A model generated the notes under the pieces. The model was not told the origin of the DNA and ran no database searches. It saw only the letters and a program-made list of their open reading frames with translations. A program made the translations under genes and the position numbers. From Paraburkholderia phosphatilytica (GTDB lineage Bacteria > Pseudomonadota > Gammaproteobacteria > Burkholderiales > Burkholderiaceae): DNA of 64,000 bases. The DNA is taken from contig NZ_QQOA01000040.1 in assembly GCF_003443895.1 (NCBI RefSeq), positions 1 to 64,000 of the forward strand, written 5' to 3'. Below, one piece after another: positions 14,762-22,588 of this stretch; positions within the stretch are counted from its first letter, which is position 1, and every line of letters starts with the position of its first letter.

Positions 14762-16134
14762 AAAACCCGCTGAACACGCTGTTCGGCAGGATGGCCTTGC
14801 TGTCGACTGCGGTGTTGCTCGCGATTCAGGCGGGCTGGTTCGTGCTGGTCGTGCGGCAACCGCCGCGTCATGAAATCGATGGCTTCGCGCGCGGCATGCT
14901 GCTCGTGCTGCGCGCAGCGAATGGCGAATCCACGTCGAGCGGCGCGGGCGTCGACCCGGCGCAGCGCGTGCACCTCGTGCCGACGTGGAACATGCCCACC
15001 ACCGTGCAACTGCACGACCCCGCGCAACCGTCGCTCGCGCAGCTGCGCGACCGTCTGCTGCACAACCTGCCCGACGGCACCCAGGTGCAGGTCGACGACA
15101 TGAAGCCGCCGCGCATCTGGGTGCGCTTTCCCGGCCGGTCGATGTGGATCGTCGCGCCGGTCGACCTGCCGCCGCCGCCGCGCTTCCTGCTCGAGGCGAT
15201 CGCGATGCTGATCGGCGCGCTGCTGCTCTCCCTCGTCGCGGTGTGGCAGATGCAGCGTCCGCTCACACGGGTCGCAACGGCCGCGCGCGAATTCGGCGAC
15301 GGCGTGCGGCCCGATCCCGTCGGCGAGCGCGGGCCGCGCGAACTGCGTGATCTGATCGCTTCGTTTAACGATATGATGCGGCGCCTCAACGACGCCGACG
15401 ACGATCAGGCCGTGATGCTGGCGGGCGTCGCGCACGACCTGAAAGCGCCGCTCACACGCTTGAAGCTGCGCGCGAGTGTGCTGCCTTCCGCGCGCGACCG
15501 TTCCGAGTTCACGCGTGACATCGATTCGCTGACCAACATCGTCCAGCAGTTCCTCGAATTCGCGGGTCAAGCCGCCGACGCTGGACCGCCTGTCGAAGTC
15601 GACGCGTTCCTGCGCGAACAGTTCTCCGCGAGCGACAGCCCCGACGAGGAACCGCTCTTCTCGCTCGATCTGCGCGCGGGCCCCGCGTTCACGCTGCCGC
15701 GCACGCTGCTCGACCGGCTCGTCACCAATCTCGTCGACAACGCGCTCGAGCACGGCGCGCCGCCCGTCGATATTTCGACGGCGCGCGGACCGCGCCAATG
15801 GTCGATCACCGTGCGCGATCACGGCGACGGCATCGCGGAAGATCGCATTGCCGCCGCGATGAAGCCGTTCGTGCGGCTCGATGCGGCGCGCGGTGGCGAA
15901 GGCCACTGCGGCCTCGGGCTCGCGATCGTCGCGCGGCTCGCGCAGGAAAGCGGCGGTCGCTGCGACGTGACGAATCATCCGGACGGCGGCCTCTCTGTGC
16001 AGATCGTGATGCCAGTCAGCGAGACGCGCCACGAAGCGCGCTGCGAACCGCGCAGCGCGCTTTGCAGCGAACCGGCCGCCCACCTCCAGCACGAGCCGCT
16101 GCGCTTCAACAGCGCGCCGAATCGCGCGGCGTGA
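14758..16134 (+). CDS. EnvZ-like sensor histidine kinase
   Basis: Membrane sensor kinase of 458 residues. Segments in order: TM1 about 12-33, a periplasmic loop to about residue 140, TM2 (FLLEAIAMLIGALLLSLVAV), a HAMP region with PLTRVATAAREFGDG, and the H-box VAHDLKAPLTRLKLR with His226. The N-box is LVTNLVDNALEHG, followed by DHGDGIAEDRI and the G-box GHCGLGLAIVARLA. The C-terminal 40 residues are a variable Arg/Glu-rich tail. It is coupled to the response regulator gene by a four-base overlap. The signal is unknown; acidic pH or osmotic cues are sensed by relatives. Confidence 0.93.
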   Translation: MKNPLNTLFGRMALLSTAVLLAIQAGWFVLVVRQPPRHEIDGFARGMLLVLRAANGESTSSGAGVDPAQRVHLVPTWNMPTTVQLHDPAQPSLAQLRDRLLHNLPDGTQVQVDDMKPPRIWVRFPGRSMWIVAPVDLPPPPRFLLEAIAMLIGALLLSLVAVWQMQRPLTRVATAAREFGDGVRPDPVGERGPRELRDLIASFNDMMRRLNDADDDQAVMLAGVAHDLKAPLTRLKLRASVLPSARDRSEFTRDIDSLTNIVQQFLEFAGQAADAGPPVEVDAFLREQFSASDSPDEEPLFSLDLRAGPAFTLPRTLLDRLVTNLVDNALEHGAPPVDISTARGPRQWSITVRDHGDGIAEDRIAAAMKPFVRLDAARGGEGHCGLGLAIVARLAQESGGRCDVTNHPDGGLSVQIVMPVSETRHEARCEPRSALCSEPAAHLQHEPLRFNSAPNRAA

Positions 16135-16289
16135 TGCGCGCATCCGCGCTGGTGTGGCGCTGGCGAGGTGTAGGGATCGGTAACGCTTACGCGGGCTTAC
16201 CATTCGGCCCATGCTCAGGATCGCGTTCTATAGTGAAGTCCGGCTTTCTCGAAGCCGAACCCCAAGGCTCCCACAAGCCTAACCCTTGA

Positions 16290-16327
16290 GGCCCGCATGC
16301 CCGGCACGGCAGCGGGCCGCTTTTTTT
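16290..16327 (+). terminator. Intrinsic terminator after the kinase gene
   Basis: GGCCCGC (16290-16296) pairs with GCGGGCC (16312-16318), followed by GC and a run of T at 16321-16327. It lies about 155 bases after the kinase stop and ends the two-component transcript before the convergent gene at 16391. Confidence 0.82.
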
Positions 16328-16390
16328 GTGGCTGCGTTTGTTTATCGAACGAGAGGAAGGGAACGTTGCGCGGTGTGCCGATGCAGGCGA

Positions 16391-17359
16391 TCAGCCCTGC
16401 AGCACGAGACGCGTACGCAGCTGCGAGACGGTTGCGTCGGCAAGGCCGAGACCCGTGGTCAGGTAGTTCTTCACGGTGCCGTAGTTCGCCTGCACCTGCT
16501 GGAATGCGGCCTGCAGATAGCTTTCCTGAGCCTGGTAGAGCGGTGTCTGCGCGCTCGCCGCATCGTCGCCCTGCTGCTCGCGGATCACGGCGAGACTCGC
16601 GTTGATCTCCGCCGATGCGTAGCCGTTCGTGAGCAGATAGTCCTGCATGATCACATCGAACGGCGCATTCGCGATGCTCAGCAACAGCGCCGCCACCCAG
16701 CCCGCAATATCCAGCTGCGTGCCGCTGTGAAAGAGCTGCGTGCCCGTGGTCTGGTTCAGCTGCGACAGCACCGCGCCGAGCGCGGCACGCCGGACGTCGC
16801 TCGTCACGAACGCGCTCCACTCGGCCTGCATCGTTGCGACGGCCTCGGCGGCCGTGGAGGGTGTGGTGACAGTGGTCTGCGGCGTGCCTTCCACGTTGAT
16901 CGTCACGTAGCCGGCGCCGACCGGCACGACGTCCGCGGTCTGCGCGATGTCGGCGGGTGTGCGCAGATCGTAGACCGTCACGATGTTGAGCGCGTTGACG
17001 ACCGCCTTGTCGGCGTCGGAGAGCGTCAACGCATCCGAACGGTAGAACACGCCGCGTTTCACGCGCAACCCGTCGACCGTCGGATAGCCGTCCGCCGCAC
17101 CGCCCACGTCGCGAAAGTTCGCGACCGATGCGATGCGTGGCGTCGGCGTATCGTTGCCATCGCTCGCTGTGATCGAACCGCCGCACGCGCTCAGCAGCGC
17201 ACCGCCGAAGCCGGACAGCGCCAGCACGCCGGCCGTGCCTTTCAGCAGCGACCGGCGCCGCGGATCGGGCACATACGCAAGTTGCGGATCGCGACGCCAC
17301 GCGCCAGCCATGGCTGGCGTCGCCGGCAAAGCGGAACGGCCTTTCGCGATCGGATTCAT
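16391..17359 (-). CDS. Tat-exported tyrosine phosphatase homolog with a destroyed P-loop
   Basis: Belongs to the Y_phosphatase3 (PF13350-like) family of protein-tyrosine/lipid phosphatases: IASVANFRDVGG, RGVFYRSDAL, VYDLRTPADIA and a downstream AALLLSIANAPFDVIMQDYLLTN are all in place. The active site that in the family reads HCxAGKDRTG here reads HSGTQLDIAG (211-220), so the nucleophilic cysteine is Ser212 and the arginine is Ile218. Catalysis by the standard mechanism should be impossible. The N-terminus has a twin-arginine signal (RRRSLLKG) and lipobox LSAC, so it is probably an exported lipoprotein. ATG 17359 is used; GTG 17368 is an alternative. 322 residues, otherwise full length. Confidence 0.85.
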   Translation of the reverse strand: MNPIAKGRSALPATPAMAGAWRRDPQLAYVPDPRRRSLLKGTAGVLALSGFGGALLSACGGSITASDGNDTPTPRIASVANFRDVGGAADGYPTVDGLRVKRGVFYRSDALTLSDADKAVVNALNIVTVYDLRTPADIAQTADVVPVGAGYVTINVEGTPQTTVTTPSTAAEAVATMQAEWSAFVTSDVRRAALGAVLSQLNQTTGTQLFHSGTQLDIAGWVAALLLSIANAPFDVIMQDYLLTNGYASAEINASLAVIREQQGDDAASAQTPLYQAQESYLQAAFQQVQANYGTVKNYLTTGLGLADATVSQLRTRLVLQG

Positions 17360-17688
17360 GGACGGCACGGAATGAGGCGCTTCACGATGTGGACACGCGA
17401 AGCGAAAAGGTCAAACGGGGGCAGCATGCAGGTACGCGCAGCAGTGTAACGGCTGCAAGTGGAAATTCGATTACCGTGCAACGCAGTGTAAGAGATAGCA
17501 AGACGCGGGGAGTTTTCGGACTCGCCCGTCGCGCTCGATCGCATCCGCGCGAACTCGGCTCACAAGGCCGCGCGAGAGCCCAATTTTTGGCTGACTATTC
17601 GCCTTCGTATAACGCACCGTAAAATACCGACCACTCATGCCGCGCGGACCCGATCCGGCCGGCACCAGCGACCGGGGGAAAACGCACG
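17360..17688. other. Divergent intergenic region, pseudophosphatase / MFS gene
   Basis: Contains the 5' regions of two divergent genes. The only element of note is TATAAC at about 17609-17614, preceded by T-rich DNA (TTTTTGGCTGA), a weak plus-strand promoter candidate for the MFS gene. No coding frame here looks real. Confidence 0.4.
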
Positions 17689-18951
17689 ATGGGATCGTTC
17701 CAGTGGTTCACCGAGTTGAGCGCGCGCGAGCGCCGTACGCTGTATGCGGGTTTCGGCGGTTACGCGGTCGATGCGTTCGACTTCATGATCTACTCGTTCC
17801 TGATCCCGACGCTGATCGCGAGCTGGGGCATGACGAAAAGCGAAGCCGGCCTGATCGCGACGAGTTCGCTGATCTCGTCGGCAGCGGGCGGCTGGCTGGC
17901 CGGCATCCTCGCGGACCGCTACGGCCGGGTGCGCGTGCTGCAATGGACCATCGCCACCTTCGCGGTGTTCACCTGCCTGTCCGGCTTCACGAATTCGTTC
18001 GGTCAACTGCTGACCACGCGCACGCTGCAAGGCATCGGCTTCGGCGGCGAATGGTCGGTCGTGACGATCATGATGGCGGAGACCATCCGCTCGCCGCAGC
18101 ACCGCGCGAAGGCGGTCGGCACCGTGCAGAGCAGCTGGTCGTTCGGCTGGGGCGCGGCTGCGATCCTCTACTGGGCGTTCTTCGCGCTGCTGCCCGAGCA
18201 GTACGCGTGGCGCGCATGCTTCTGGATCGGCCTCGTGCCCGCGCTGTGGATCATCTATATCCGCCGCAACGTCAGCGATCCGGAAATCTTCATCACGGCC
18301 CGCGCGGCGCGTTCCAGTGACGATGTGCGCGCTCAGTTCCTGCAGATCTTCGCGTTCCCGCATCTGAAGACGACGATTCTCGGCAGCCTGCTCTGCACCG
18401 GCATGCTCGGCGGCTACTACGCAATCACCACGTGGCTGCCCACTTATCTCAAGACCGTGCGGCATCTGTCGGTGTTCAACACGAGCGGCTATCTCGTCGT
18501 GCTGATCGTCGGCTCGTTCTGCGGCTACATCATCGGCGCGATCCTGTCGGACCGCATCGGACGGCGCGCGTCGTTCATCCTGTTCGCGGTGGGCTCGTTC
18601 GTGCTCGGCATGATCTACACGATGCTGCCCGTCACCGATCACGCGATGCTGCTGCTCGGCTTCCCGCTCGGCATCGTCGTGCAGGGCATTTTCGCCGGCG
18701 TCGGCGCGTATCTGTCGGAGCTGTACCCGGGCGCGATCCGCGGTTCCGGTCAGGGGTTCTGCTACAACCTGGGGCGCGGCGTCGGCTCGTTCTTCCCGAT
18801 CCTCGTCGGCACGCTGTCGCAGACCACGGAGCTCGTGAAGGCGATCGGCATCGTCGCGGGCACGGGTTACCTGCTCGTGATCGTGTCGGCGCTCTGCCTG
18901 CCTGAAACGAAGGGCAAGTCGCTCGTCGAAGCGGCTACGCCGTCTGCCTGA
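17689..18951 (+). CDS. MFS transporter, aromatic acid/sialate-type proton symporter family
   Basis: A 420-residue inner-membrane transporter with about 12 predicted helices. The N-terminal GGYAVDAFDFMIYSFLIPTL segment carries the Asp pair typical of the AAHS/MHS branch. The loop 2-3 motif is GILADRYGRVRVL, the half repeat is ILSDRIGRRASF, and GIGFGGEWSVV and LPETKGKS are also typical. Substrate cannot be read from sequence. A D-amino-acid dehydrogenase gene follows 13 bases later on the same strand, suggesting uptake of its substrate. GGGGGAAAA lies upstream of ATG 17689. Confidence 0.88.
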   Translation: MGSFQWFTELSARERRTLYAGFGGYAVDAFDFMIYSFLIPTLIASWGMTKSEAGLIATSSLISSAAGGWLAGILADRYGRVRVLQWTIATFAVFTCLSGFTNSFGQLLTTRTLQGIGFGGEWSVVTIMMAETIRSPQHRAKAVGTVQSSWSFGWGAAAILYWAFFALLPEQYAWRACFWIGLVPALWIIYIRRNVSDPEIFITARAARSSDDVRAQFLQIFAFPHLKTTILGSLLCTGMLGGYYAITTWLPTYLKTVRHLSVFNTSGYLVVLIVGSFCGYIIGAILSDRIGRRASFILFAVGSFVLGMIYTMLPVTDHAMLLLGFPLGIVVQGIFAGVGAYLSELYPGAIRGSGQGFCYNLGRGVGSFFPILVGTLSQTTELVKAIGIVAGTGYLLVIVSALCLPETKGKSLVEAATPSA

Positions 18952-18964
18952 GGGCGGCCGCGTC

Positions 18965-20248
18965 ATGCACACGATCGTCCTTGGCGCCGGCGTGATCGGC
19001 GTCGCCACGGCCTGGTACCTGCGCGAGTGCGGCTGCGACGTTACGGTGATCGAGCGCGAACCGGACGTTGCGCTCGCGACGAGCTTCGGCAACGCGGGCG
19101 TGATCGCGCCCGGCTACGTGACGCCGTGGGCCGCGCCGGGCATGCCCGCGAAGATCCTCAAGTACCTGTTCAAGCCCGCTTCGCCGCTGATTTTCCGGCC
19201 GACGTTCGATGCCGCGCAGTGGCGCTGGATCGCGCGATGGCTGCGCGAATGCGACATCGAGCGCTTTCGCGTGAACAAGCAGCGGATGCAGCGCATCGCG
19301 TACTACAGCCGCGAATGCCTGCATGCGTTTCGCGCGCAGCATCCGTTCGACTACGCGCGCAGCGATGGCTACCTGCAGCTGTTTCGCAGCGAGTACGACG
19401 TCGAGTTCGCGCAGCCCGCGCTCGCGGTGCTGCGCGACGCGGGCATCGCGCATCGCGAAGTGAGCGCCGCCGAATGCGCGCAGATCGAGCCGGGGTTGCG
19501 CTGGGCGCGCCAGCAACCGGTGTCCGGGCTCTATCTGCCCGACGACGAAGCCGGCGACTGCGCGCGCTTCACCCGCGAACTGCGCGCGCATTGCGAAGCG
19601 CATGGCGTGCGGTTTCGCTTCGACACGCGCGTGACCGGGCTCGACGTGCAGCGCGGCGCGGTCCGCGGCGTGTACGTGGAGAGCGCGAGCGGCAAGGAGA
19701 CGTTGACCGCCGGTGCGGTGGTGGTGGCGATGGGTGTCGACAGCGCGGCATTGCTCGCGCCGTTCGGCGTGAAAGTGCCGCTCTATCCGGTGAAGGGCTA
19801 CTCGGCAACGCTCGCGGTGGTCGACGATGAAAAAGCGCCGCGGGCCGCGTTGATGGACGAGTCGCTGAAGACGGCGATCACGCGCTTCGGTCCGAACCTG
19901 CGCGTGGCGGGTACGGCGGAACTCGGCGATCGCCGCGCGACCTTGCGCGAGCAGGCACTGCAGACGCTGATGAAGGTGCTCGACGACTGGTTCCCGCACG
20001 CGGCCGCGCCTTCGTCCGCGCAGTTCTGGGTCGGACATCGGCCGATGACGCCGGATGGCGCGCCGCTGCTCGGCCCGTCGGGTGTCGACCGGTTGTGGCT
20101 CAACGTCGGACATGGCTCGACCGGCTGGGCGATGTCGATGGGCTCGGGACGCGTGGTCGCGGATCTCGTCACGCAGCGTGTACCCGAGATCGATCTCGAT
20201 GGGTTGACGCTTGCGCGATATGGGCGCTCGAGATCTTCTCAGCGCTGA
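18965..20248 (+). CDS. dadA: D-amino-acid dehydrogenase (DadA-like)
   Basis: FAD-dependent membrane-associated dehydrogenase that deaminates D-amino acids to keto acids, passing electrons to the respiratory chain. The 427-residue protein starts with the Rossmann site VLGAGVIGVATAWYL, then EREPDVALATSFGNAGVIAPG, GYVTPWAAPG, YPVKGYSATL, GHRPMTPDGAPLLGP and LNVGHGSTGWAMSMGSG, all classic DadA motifs. It may equally be a paralog for D-Pro or another imino acid. It forms a probable operon with the MFS transporter. Its last 10 bases overlap the convergent thpR gene. Confidence 0.88.
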   Translation: MHTIVLGAGVIGVATAWYLRECGCDVTVIEREPDVALATSFGNAGVIAPGYVTPWAAPGMPAKILKYLFKPASPLIFRPTFDAAQWRWIARWLRECDIERFRVNKQRMQRIAYYSRECLHAFRAQHPFDYARSDGYLQLFRSEYDVEFAQPALAVLRDAGIAHREVSAAECAQIEPGLRWARQQPVSGLYLPDDEAGDCARFTRELRAHCEAHGVRFRFDTRVTGLDVQRGAVRGVYVESASGKETLTAGAVVVAMGVDSAALLAPFGVKVPLYPVKGYSATLAVVDDEKAPRAALMDESLKTAITRFGPNLRVAGTAELGDRRATLREQALQTLMKVLDDWFPHAAAPSSAQFWVGHRPMTPDGAPLLGPSGVDRLWLNVGHGSTGWAMSMGSGRVVADLVTQRVPEIDLDGLTLARYGRSRSSQR

Positions 20249-20781
20249 GGCGCCAACGGCATCGTCATCAACGCTTCGTAGCGCGCTCCCCGGCGCGCGA
20301 GCGTGCTCGAATACAGCGCCAGCGCTTCGAATCGCACAAGCAGTTGCCCGGGTGTGAAAAACACCCGCTCGACTGCCGGCGCCTCGCGGCCGAACCGCGC
20401 AAGCGTCACGTGCGGACGAAACGCGCGCGCATCCACCGGCAAGCCGAGTTCCAGCATCAGCGAACGGATGCGCCAGTCGAGCGACGTGAAGTCGTCGGAC
20501 ATCGCGAGTTCAGCGACGGTCAGCTTCGGATGAGCGGCGCTGGGCCAATGCGCGATTCGCGTGATGGCCGCGGGCGCGACGCACATCGTCTGTTCCTGCA
20601 GGGCGTCGACGAGCGCGCTGCCGCGCTCCACCGACAGCGCGCCGATGAACGTGACCGTCAGATGCAGCTGGGCTTCCGGCACACGACGAGCGATCTCGGG
20701 CGCCGGTATCGCCGCGAGCGCGACGCGCGACGCGTCGTCGGGCACGAGCGCGATGAAGCAGCGTTGCCAGCCTTCGGTCAT
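20239..20781 (-). CDS. thpR: RNA 2',3'-cyclic phosphodiesterase (ThpR/LigT)
   Basis: Hydrolyses RNA 2',3'-cyclic phosphates to 2'-phosphomonoesters. The 180-residue 2H-phosphoesterase has both catalytic HxTx motifs: HLTV at 40-43 and HVTL at 124-127. FIALVPDD at the N-terminus and FTPGQLLVRFEALALYSS near the end also fit. The gene is single and converges on dadA with a 10-base overlap of coding ends. Confident at the family level. Confidence 0.92.
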   Translation of the reverse strand: MTEGWQRCFIALVPDDASRVALAAIPAPEIARRVPEAQLHLTVTFIGALSVERGSALVDALQEQTMCVAPAAITRIAHWPSAAHPKLTVAELAMSDDFTSLDWRIRSLMLELGLPVDARAFRPHVTLARFGREAPAVERVFFTPGQLLVRFEALALYSSTLARRGARYEALMTMPLAPQR

Positions 20782-20902
20782 CGGTGACGTCCTCGCCGGA
20801 TGCGGGAACGCTCACTGTAACGCGATGCTGGCGCAAGCACAGGTGGATGCGTCAGCGACGCTGTTGGCGCGGCGGATTGGACCGGATTGGAGCCGCGGAC
20901 GC

Positions 20903-20936
20903 GAAAAAGCCGGGTCATCCTCGCGGATGCCCGGCC
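20903..20936 (-). terminator. Terminator of the gltBD operon
   Basis: On the minus strand GCCGGGCATCC-GCGA-GGATGACCCGGC is followed by TTTTTC; one unpaired A interrupts the stem. It lies about 80 bases after the gltD stop and is the only terminator-like element in 20782-21016. Confidence 0.82.
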
Positions 20937-21016
20937 CTGTCTTCGTCTCCACCTCTTCCTGCAATCTTCCTGCCGCGGCCGCACATGTGTGCGCTACGGC
21001 CGGCAGCGGTTCATGC

Positions 21017-22483
21017 TCAGCGCGGCAGTTCCGAATGTCCCATCAGGTATGCATCGACCGAACGCGCGCACTGACGGCCTTCGCGGATCGCCCACACGAC
21101 GAGCGACTGGCCGCGGCGCATGTCGCCCGCGGTGAAGACCTTGTCGACCGATGTGTAGTACGCCTTGTCGCCTTCCGTCGCCGCGCGCACGTTGCCGCGC
21201 GCATCCTTGTCGACGCCGAACGCTTCGAGCACCGGCGAAGCCGGCTGCGTGAAGCCCATCGCGAGCAGCACGAGATCGGCCTTCAGCTCGAACTCGGAGC
21301 CCGGCACTTCCTGCATCTTGCCGTCCTTCCATTCGACGCGTGCCGCGATCAGCTTCTCGACCTTGCCGTTCTTGCCTTCGAAGCGCTTCGTTGCCACCGA
21401 CCAGTCGCGGTCGCAACCTTCTTCGTGCGACGACGATGTGCGCAGCTTGATCGGCCAGTACGGCCACACGAGCGGCTTGTTCTCTTCTTCCGGCGGCTGC
21501 GGCAACAGCTCGAACTGCGCGATATCCTTCGCGCCGTGACGGTTCGACGTGCCGACGCAGTCCGAACCCGTATCTCCACCGCCGATCACGACGACGTGCC
21601 TGCCCTTCGCGAGCAGCTGGTCCGCGACCTTGTCGCCGGCGTTGACCTTGTTCTGCTGCGGCAGGAAGTCCATCGCGAAGTGGATGCCCGCGAGTTCTCG
21701 ACCCGGCACCGGCAGATCGCGCGGCGTTTCGGAGCCGCCCGTCAGCACGACGGCGTCGAACTGCTCCTTGAGCTCGTCCGGCGTGACGGTTTCCTTTGCG
21801 GTGTTGCCGATCTGCACCGGCAGCGGATCCTTGCCGATGAACACGTTCGCGCGGAACGTCACGCCTTCCGCTTCCATCTGGCGCATGCGGCGGTCGATCA
21901 GCCACTTCTCGAGCTTGAAGTCGGGGATGCCGTAACGCAGCAGTCCACCGATGCGATCGTTCTTCTCGAACACGGTCACGTCATGGCCCGCGCGCGCGAG
22001 CTGCTGCGCGACGGCGAGACCCGCGGGACCCGAACCGACGACGGCGACCTTCTTGCCGGTCTTGTGCTTCGGCGGCTGCGGTGCGACCCAGCCTTCGGCC
22101 CACGCCTTGTCGATGATCGCGTGCTCGATCGACTTGATGCCGACCGGGTCGTCGTTGATGCCGAGCGTGCACGCCGCTTCGCACGGCGCCGGGCAGATGC
22201 GGCCCGTGAACTCGGGGAAGTTGTTGGTGGAATGCAGGACTTCGATCGCGTTCTTCCAGTCTTGATGGAACACGAGGTCGTTGAAGTCCGGAATGATGTT
22301 GTTGACCGGGCAGCCGTTGTTGCAGAACGGGATGCCGCAATCCATGCAACGTGCGCCCTGGATTTTCGCTTCGTCGTCGGCGAGTGCCGACACGAATTCC
22401 TTGTAGTGCTTCACACGCGTGAGCGGAGCCTCGTACGTCTCGTGGCGACGTTCGAACTCGAGAAAACCGGTTGCCTTGCCCAT
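21017..22483 (-). CDS. gltD: Glutamate synthase (NADPH) small chain
   Basis: Supplies electrons from NADPH through FAD and iron-sulfur clusters to GltB. The 488-residue protein has N-terminal cluster cysteines C46, C49, C54 and C58 (CMDCGIPFCNNGC) and C97, C101, C105 (CPAPCEAAC). The FAD site is VAVVGSGPAGLAVA near 150. The NADPH-side site is VVIGGGDTGSDCVGT, and VFTAGDMRRGQSLVVWAI lies near the end. The length is normal. It is the second gene of the gltBD operon, separated from gltB by 105 bases with a strong hairpin. Confidence 0.97.
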   Translation of the reverse strand: MGKATGFLEFERRHETYEAPLTRVKHYKEFVSALADDEAKIQGARCMDCGIPFCNNGCPVNNIIPDFNDLVFHQDWKNAIEVLHSTNNFPEFTGRICPAPCEAACTLGINDDPVGIKSIEHAIIDKAWAEGWVAPQPPKHKTGKKVAVVGSGPAGLAVAQQLARAGHDVTVFEKNDRIGGLLRYGIPDFKLEKWLIDRRMRQMEAEGVTFRANVFIGKDPLPVQIGNTAKETVTPDELKEQFDAVVLTGGSETPRDLPVPGRELAGIHFAMDFLPQQNKVNAGDKVADQLLAKGRHVVVIGGGDTGSDCVGTSNRHGAKDIAQFELLPQPPEEENKPLVWPYWPIKLRTSSSHEEGCDRDWSVATKRFEGKNGKVEKLIAARVEWKDGKMQEVPGSEFELKADLVLLAMGFTQPASPVLEAFGVDKDARGNVRAATEGDKAYYTSVDKVFTAGDMRRGQSLVVWAIREGRQCARSVDAYLMGHSELPR

Positions 22484-22521
22484 GTGGTTTCCGTCTATCT
22501 GATCTGATTCGGTGGGGAGTC

Positions 22522-22551
22522 CGCATCCGCCGCGCGCGGGCGGCGGATGCG
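22522..22551 (-). repeat. Strong hairpin in the gltB-gltD gap
   Basis: CGCATCCGCCGC (22522-22533) and GCGGCGGATGCG (22540-22551) form a perfect 12-base-pair stem with a six-base loop, 38 bases after the gltB stop. No T-run follows on the minus strand, so it is more likely an mRNA-stabilising or differential-expression element than a full terminator. Confidence 0.75.
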
Positions 22552-22588
22552 TCGTCGTATCGTCTATGTGCGGGTTGCGCGGTGTCGG

